From positions 3,730,600 through 3,794,599 of the forward strand of contig JAJEKV010000058.1 of assembly GCA_021234155.1 (NCBI GenBank): a stretch of DNA of 64,000 bases, written 5' to 3'. The position numbers and the translations under genes are program-made. Source of the DNA: Isoetes taiwanensis (lineage: Eukaryota > Streptophyta > Lycopodiopsida > Isoetales > Isoetaceae). Of the stretch, positions 57,905-64,000 are shown piece after piece. Under the pieces are notes generated by a model, which was not told where the DNA came from, ran no database searches, and saw only the letters and a program-made list of their open reading frames with translations. Position 1 is the first letter of the stretch, and each line of letters begins with the position of its first letter.

Positions 57905-58171
57905 ATTGGAAGAATCGGGGTGATCCTCTATATTTATACATCTTCAATATGATTACAACAAAAGTCATTTATCAAAGACACCAAGAATTGGAAGAATCGG
58001 GGTGATCCTCTATATTTATACATCTTCAATATGATTACAAGAAAAGTCATTTATAGCATAACAAAAAAGCAACGTCTCTCTTTTTGTTATTAGATAGATA
58101 GATAGTAGTTTTAACGTCACACCACTAGTTATTATAAACAGAATCTTTTATAGATGACTATTTTTAACACA
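57880..58171 (-). mobile_element. Copia 3' LTR (probable)
   Basis: Read on the minus strand, a polypurine-type tract AGAATAGGGGGTG follows the pol gene and runs into TGTTAAAAATAG, the expected LTR start. The opposite border would be TTTGTTTCA at 57880, giving TG...CA ends over about 292 bp. A promoter-like TATAAATATAGAGG lies inside. An 82-bp tandem duplication occupies 57891-58054. No second LTR was found in the window, so the assignment rests on position and ends. Confidence 0.55.
57891..58054. repeat. 82-bp tandem duplication inside the LTR
   Basis: CAAAGACACCAAGAATTGGA begins at 57891 and 57973, and both copies run through ATATTTATACATCTTCAATA to AAAGTCATTTAT with one difference. It duplicates the TATA-like box. 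Confidence 0.92.
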
Positions 58172-58184
58172 CCCCCTATTCTGC

Positions 58185-61057
58185 TTATAATGGAGGCGCC
58201 AAACCTAGAGTCTCTCTATGAACTTGAAACCTGTCTACACACAAAGGTTTTGTAAGCAGGTCTGCTGGCATTTCGTCGCTTGGAAGATACTTCATTTTTA
58301 TAGATCCATCCAGAACCTTTTCCCTTGTAAAGTGGTGATGGATAGAAATGTGCTTAAATTTCTTGTGATGTATCAGATTTTCTGTAAGGGCAATACTGCT
58401 CTTGTTATCACTGTATTCAATTGTGGGCCATGCTTGATTATACCCGATTTCTGCTAGGAATTGTCTTACCCAAATTGTCTCTCTTACAACTGCAGATGTG
58501 GCTACATACTCTACTTCATAGGATGATAAAGCCACAGAGGTTTGTTTTGAGCTTGTCCATGTAATTGCTGCCCCATGAAGCATGAGAGAAAAACCTGTGG
58601 TGGATCTCCTTGTGTCCTGATCCCCTGCCCAGTCAGCATCTATGAATGATACCAATTTTACTGTTGGATAATTGGAATCTGGCCCATACTTCAGACCTAA
58701 TATAGCAGTACCTTGCAGATATCTAATAATTCTTTTCACTGCTTTCCAATGATCTGGCCATGGATGTTGCATGAATCTGCTCACAGCACCAACTGCTTGT
58801 GCTATATCAGACCTAGTGCTGACCATGATATGCATCAAGCACCCAACTGCATTCCTATATAGAATTTTTTCCATCTCAAGTTCTTCCTTTCTAGTTCGAG
58901 GTTCCATTTCTTTACTGAGTCTCAAATTAAGAGCTGCTGGAGTTTCCTTTGTCATGCATTCCCTCATCCCAAACCTGCTGCATAACTTCCGAATTGCATG
59001 TTCTTGATGGATGACTAATGTTCTTGCTGCCCTACCTCTGTACACTTGCAGTCCCAAACATGTTTTGATTTCCCCCAAATCTGTCATACGAAACTCAGCC
59101 TTCAAAGCTTTCTTGATAGCATCGATCCCTTCCATGCCCTTGCCGATTATGATGAGATCATCCACATATACTATAACCATGAGAACATTTTGCATGTTCC
59201 ATTTCACATAAACATTCCACTCTGATATGCATCTATGCATCTAGTGAAACCGAGATTTTGAAGGAACTGGTCTATTCGATTGTACCACACCCTTGGACTC
59301 TGTTTAAGACCGTATAAAGCTCTATTCAATCTACATACCTTGCCTTGTGCTTGATCAAAGCTTGCCGGTTGCTCATGTATATTTCTTCCTCTAAAAATCC
59401 GTTCAAAAATGCCGTCTTTACGTCCATCTGATGGATTTCCAGGTTCTCTTGTGCTGCTATTGCCAAGACAGTGCAAATTGAGGTCATTTTTGCTACGGGA
59501 GAAAACGTTTCATCAAAGTCAATTCCATGTTCCTGAGAGAAACCTTGAGCCACCAGCCGGGCTCGATATCTTTCAATGGAGCCATCACTCCCTTGCTTTA
59601 CTTTGAACACCCATTTGCATCCGACTGGTGTCCTATCTTTTGGCAGGTCTACTAGATCCCATGGATGTGTCGCATGCATAACATCTATTTCTTCTTGCAT
59701 TGCCTCTCCATTGCCTCTTGAACAGACAGAGGTTCAAGCAATTCTGCTTTAAAACACTTAGATGCACACTTCTCCTCCATATATTGATGCCACCAAGACC
59801 CATGCATCTGTTCAAACTTATGCTCATATTCCCTGACTTGTGCCAGTGCTGCCGACCCTTTTGATCGTCTCCATTCAAGCCACCTTGCTGTAGGATGATG
59901 TCCTCTATTACTTCTGCGAATCTGCCCTCCAAGTTGCTCTGGGATTTCCATGTCCCTAGTTTGTGTCTCCGTTCGGTCCTGCACAACAGGCTGCCATGAT
60001 CCTGTTGTGCGATCATTCTCACCATCTTCTCTTCCCCGCTATCATTCTCTTTGTGTTGCTGCTCGCCTGGAGTTGTATCATTCTCTCCTTGAATTTCCAG
60101 CCATAGGTCTGTATATTCTTGGAAAAGATCACCTTCCTCCAATTCTTGAGCAAGATTCAGACCATAATCATCAAATACTGCATGACTAGTTCTAATTACT
60201 TTTCTAGTATTGACTATCCAACAATTTATACCCTTTCCCATTCATAGTATAACCCAAAAAAATGCATTTTCGAGCTCGATCATCCAATTTGATTTTCTGA
60301 ATTTCCTTTGGAGTGAATGCATAAGCAATGCATCCAAATACTTTCAAGTGAGCAACATCTGGCTTTTGTCCATTCTATGCTTCTTCTGGTGTCTTTGAAC
60401 TGCAATTGTCGGAGCCTTATTTTGAAGATAACAAGCAGTTGAGATAGCCTCTCCCCAAAATTGGTCTGATACTTTTGCCCATTTCATCCACCTTAATGCG
60501 CACTCCTTTAATGTTCTCATTTTTCTCTCTGCCACTCCATTTTGACCATGTTCATATGGATTTGAGAGTTCCCTCCTAATTCCTTCTTGATGAAGATATG
60601 CATCAAACATATGAGATACAAATTCTGTCCCATTGATGCTTCGGATTGCGCATACACAGTATCTTATTTCTTTTTCAACTTGCTTTCTCCAAGATTGGAA
60701 AACAGCCAGCACCTCATTCTTCTTTCTCAGAAAGAATACAAAGGTCTTCCTGGTGTAATAATCTACTATCACCAGGAAGTATTCTGCCTTGCTAAATGTC
60801 TTCACAGACATGCGTCCACTCAAATCGGTGTGGATCAGCTGCAGGGGCCTTGTGGCTCTTGTACCTTTCTTCTTAATTTTCTTGTTATGCAATTTGCCTA
60901 CTATGCACCCTTCAAACAGACCCAAATTGCCTTTAGAAGATACCTCCATGCCTGTCACCATGTGTTCTTGCTGCAGCTGCTGTAATCTTGTTTGGTTGAT
61001 GTGCCCAAACTGCCTGTGCCACAATTGAAGGTCTTTATTTGGGCCTGCTGCGACCAA
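58185..61057 (-). pseudogene. Copia pol: GAG-pre-integrase, integrase, reverse transcriptase, RNase H
   Basis: On the minus strand: LQLWHRQFGHINQTRLQQL opens the zinc-binding part, then LQLIHTDLSGRM and FVIVDYYTRKTFVFF-type integrase motifs, and PYEHGQNGVAERKMRTL. After a gap with frame breaks (60340-59700) the RT starts DLPKDRTPVGCKWVFKVKQG, then ETFSPVAKM, HQMDVKTAFLNGFL, YGLKQSPRVWY and IVYVDDLIIIG (YVDD box). RNase H follows with DADWAGDQDTRRSTTGF and ends ADLLTKPL. Frames break near 60240, 59660, 59330 and 59210. Gag, protease and the 5' LTR are missing. The remnant extends weakly upstream to about 61230 (VIAKAGRTGHLYKL), where unrelated sequence begins. Confidence 0.93.
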
Positions 61058-61246
61058 CGCTTGAATCTCTTCATGTTCACCTTCAATTAGCTTGTATAGA
61101 TGCCCAGTCCTCCCTGCCTTTGCAATGACTCGATTTCATCTACTATTTGACCTTCCATTGCTCCACTTCCTTTCTGAGGATTGTCATATAAATTCATGGG
61201 TCTTTCTTTCTTAGCTTTGGGCTGCCGTTGCAGCTCCACGTCAAAT

Positions 61247-62915
61247 TTATATCAGAGGTTTAGGATCACTCAGAACAATCTTGTCTGCGGGGGCCAGTTT
61301 GTTTCTTTTCATATCACTCTTGGGTGTTGACCAAGCAGTTTGGAACTGTAACATATTTCTAAAATAGCTGAGTTCGGCCCCTAAAAATCCGCCCAACTCC
61401 CTTAAATTCCGGTCATCCCAAAATATTTTCGGCAATTTTCATGCAAGAAAATACAAATTTTTTGGTAAAATACAGTAAAAAAATGCATTAAGTGCACGAT
61501 TTCGTGCAATTCTAGCTCGGCCACGTGTATGCCACGTCTCCTGCCATGTCATACCTTTTTTTCCCTCTTGTTCGATCGTGGCTTCATCTTCCATGAGGTG
61601 GAATCAGCAATCGGCTATGCAACCTAAGACATTGAGAATTTTTGTCAAAGGTACGCTCTTGCTTATCAAGTTCTTTAGGTGGATTAGTCTGACAAGTTAG
61701 TGTGGAAGCTTGGAAGATCTGTTATGGATGTCTTTTAGCTTCCAATTTTTATTGTTAAAGCTAATAGATCTATACGGCAAGGTATATCGCACCAGGAGAA
61801 GGTTTTTTAAAATGATAAGGGAGTCTATTGAGCCAAATTCTCTCCATTTCTATAGCTGGATGATAAACAATATCGGAAGGATGATGCATTATACTTTCAT
61901 GGAAATACTTTAGATAGGTACAGAGTAGAATAAAAAACTTGATAAGTAATCTGCTGAGACTAGGATTAATAAATGATTGTAACTCCCCCTTCTGCAACTA
62001 TATCATTTCCCGTACGTTTGTTAATCTGGTAAATTGTATTGGAATTTGTGAGTTTCATGGTCTGCAAATACTTAGTATCCCGATGTACGATAGTCCTATT
62101 TACAAGATTTCTGAAGTATAAGGCAAAGACAGACCAAAATCTAAAACTAAAACATTTCATATTCTTGTTAAGCAACATATTAGGAGCTCACATCCTGTTC
62201 GATTACATGGGGAATTGTAAAAGCATACACAAATTTGTAAAAACATGTTGAGCAAGTTGGTGTTATGGTTGCAAAAACCATCAGTGACTTTTTTTACGAA
62301 GCTTACAGGTTGCACATTTATTGTGTAGTTTACAAAGTTGAAATGTGTATGTTGGTCTTATAAAGTATGCAGGACAACATAGAACACTTGCATGCCAATT
62401 GAAAAGCTTGGCTTAGTCTATTTGATGGAATTAGATGCACAGCTATGAGAAAAGTATTGGAAAAACCTGTCTGCTAACTTGTAGGCGGTATTGAGGGTAT
62501 GAAGAAGTTGATTTCTATTCCTATTACGTTTCCATTCATTTCTAATATTCTAATATGGAAATACAGCAATAATACAAATGCATTCAATATTCTTGGTGCT
62601 ACTGCTATTTTGTTGTTGCAGTCTTCCAATAGTAGGTCTTCTTGTAAGAAGTCTTGTATTCAATGAGATACTAGGTAGAGCCTTGTATTACTAGCTAGCA
62701 GAAGAACAAAAGGATTCTCAAAAGAAGCCCCTAGTTCTTCGGCTCAATGGAGGTTAGTGCTCTCTCTTTCTTTATAGATTTTACTCTCTCTTGAAATAGC
62801 CACCTAGGCTAGTTATTGAATGCCAAGGTAGTAGAATGTAATTGTAATTGTAATATTATTATCACGCCCACTTTGGACCTTGAAAGGCCATGGAGCGGCA
62901 AATACACAATAATAT
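61247..62915. other. Unassigned region
   Basis: It begins where Copia similarity ends. A minus-strand frame at 61247-61435 has no recognised family. The stretch 62620-62900 is rich in LTR- or UTR-like words (TCTCTCTTTC, AATGTAATTGTAATTGTAAT) and may be the 3' tail of the LINE that follows. No gene is supported. Confidence 0.4.
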
Positions 62916-64000
62916 TCATAGTTTCAGTACTAGTGAACGGTGTGCTTCTACAGCTCTAAAATAGTGACCAAGCAGCATAGGGTCCTTATCAAGTAATGTC
63001 AGAAAATCATTAGCCTGTATACAGAACCTGTTTCTAATCTCTTCATAAGCTGAACAGTATAAAAACACATGGGCTTCATCTTCGATCAACTTCTGTTCAC
63101 ACACCAAGCAGTACCTCTCATCTTTTGGAACATTGTACCATCTGCCCGTTTCCACACGCAGCCTATGGGAGCTTGTCCGGTATTTTGCTATGGACTGCTT
63201 CAAGAATCTCGGAGTTTGTGCTTTCAAGTACGTTTGTTCCGAATAGACCAACAACGGATTTACTTCCGAAATGTATGTGAGCATGCGTGATCCTTTGGTT
63301 GCCCATAATTTTTCCACAACACGTGTCTGTAGTAGATCTCGGGCCCCAAGCTCAGTATCCGGCCAATGTATACTTATTCCCCAACGTTCAGCCCATTTTA
63401 GCAAATTTTGATACCATCCTGAAGAAGTAGATTGCGACATAGCTATCTTGGATAGGCGCCCATCTGGCTGCTGGCGAATCCTGTTGACAAAGTTTATTGC
63501 CTGATAGAGAGCTTCCGCTTCCAAAGGAAGCATGCCTGTCTCTGCTAGTATAATTGCAAATGGAATTTGCTGTTTAACCCCCAATTCCTCATAGAGAAAT
63601 ACTTTCAACACTATTTCAATCTGCAATCAGTGATGTGCAGAGATGCAAGGCCCCCATATACGTGATCCATATAGGATAATGATTTACACTAATGTTTTGA
63701 ATAAGATTTTCTTTAGCCCCCAGTCACTGAGAGAAGCTTTATGACATCTAGTTAACATACCGTATAAAGCTGCTTTGCCACCTGCTATCCGTTTTCTGAC
63801 ACATTCTTTCCAGGTATATTTAGATGAAAACTCTAACCCTAGATATTTGTAACAATCCACTATTTCTAAAATATCACCTTTATACCTGAATACAGGCCTG
63901 TGAGTAGTCCCAAAGATCATCACTTTAGATTTGGCTAAATTGACTTTCATGTGTCTAGCATCACAGAAAGCAGCTAGATTATCAAGGTGAGACTGCAAAC
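62916..64000 (-). pseudogene. LINE-D-family reverse transcriptase, C-terminal part, running off the window
   Basis: On the minus strand, 63998-63684 reads MKVNLAKSKVMIFGTTHRPV and CYKYLGLEFSSKYTWKECV, the region after the catalytic box in LINE reverse transcriptases. The next frame (63626-62916) has KAQTPRFLKQSIAKYRTSSH, RLRVETGRWYNVPKDERYC and CEQKLIEDEAHVFLYCSAYE, a zinc-binding end. A frame break separates them near 63640. It is the same family as the LINE split by the 18-kb element, and serves as the uninterrupted reference for that insertion. Confidence 0.8.

Noticed and set aside
1-64000. tRNA, rRNA or snRNA genes.
   Set aside because: No cloverleaf-compatible stretch or conserved RNA core was found by eye. 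A covariance-model scan would be needed to exclude short RNA genes.

Overview
This is eukaryotic, land-plant nuclear DNA. Two genes show it: an intact spliced elongation factor 2 gene of exactly the plant length (843 aa, 40925-43830) and a BTB/NPH3 gene (56194-57882), a family restricted to plants. Plant-type LINEs with a DUF4283 ORF1, a Copia element, Mutator- and PIF/Harbinger-like pieces and a Helitron end surround them. The gene-poor, heavily nested repeats and a DUF7869 protein suggest a large genome, possibly fern, lycophyte or bryophyte. I cannot fix the species.

Layout: 1-1.3 kb has no recognisable gene. 1.5-6.85 kb is a decayed LINE on the minus strand. 6.85-9.0 kb is a copy of a Myb/SANT-like, PIF/Harbinger-associated gene, interrupted by a 580-bp LTR-like insertion. 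9.98-28.05 kb is the centrepiece: a composite element of about 18 kb with 25-bp terminal inverted repeats and a 4-bp target duplication, sitting inside the codons of an older LINE. 28.5-40.2 kb is a degenerate array of the Myb/SANT-like unit with a higher-order period near 4.85 kb. 40.2-44 kb is the EF2 locus. 44-56 kb is mostly unrecognised sequence with short tandem repeats, a LINE scrap, a foldback and a Helitron-like terminus. 56-58 kb is the NPH3 gene, abutted by a Copia LTR. 58-61.2 kb is a decayed Copia pol gene, and 62.9-64 kb is another LINE running off the window.

The 18-kb element carries, on the minus strand, a DUF7869-type protein with an Asp-rich DDE-like core. Divergently, on the plus strand, it carries an unknown basic protein with a PKKRKV nuclear-localisation motif, a ParB-like domain protein, and a beta-class DNA methyltransferase (TDLPYG, later LDDFLGS) whose splice junction can be read precisely. 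A palindrome around TATTCCGGAATA recurs in its introns and divergent control region, including five tandem copies at 22445-22626. A later LINE insertion with a 12-bp target duplication cuts the ParB-like gene. Removing recognised insertions leaves an element of roughly 8-10 kb. All its genes carry frameshifts or stops, so this copy looks dead, but its plan is legible.

The second unusual item is the NPH3 protein. Its C-terminus aligns with a ubiquitin-like fold, so it appears to be a BTB-NPH3-Ubl fusion. Its stop codon coincides with the first bases of the neighbouring Copia LTR.
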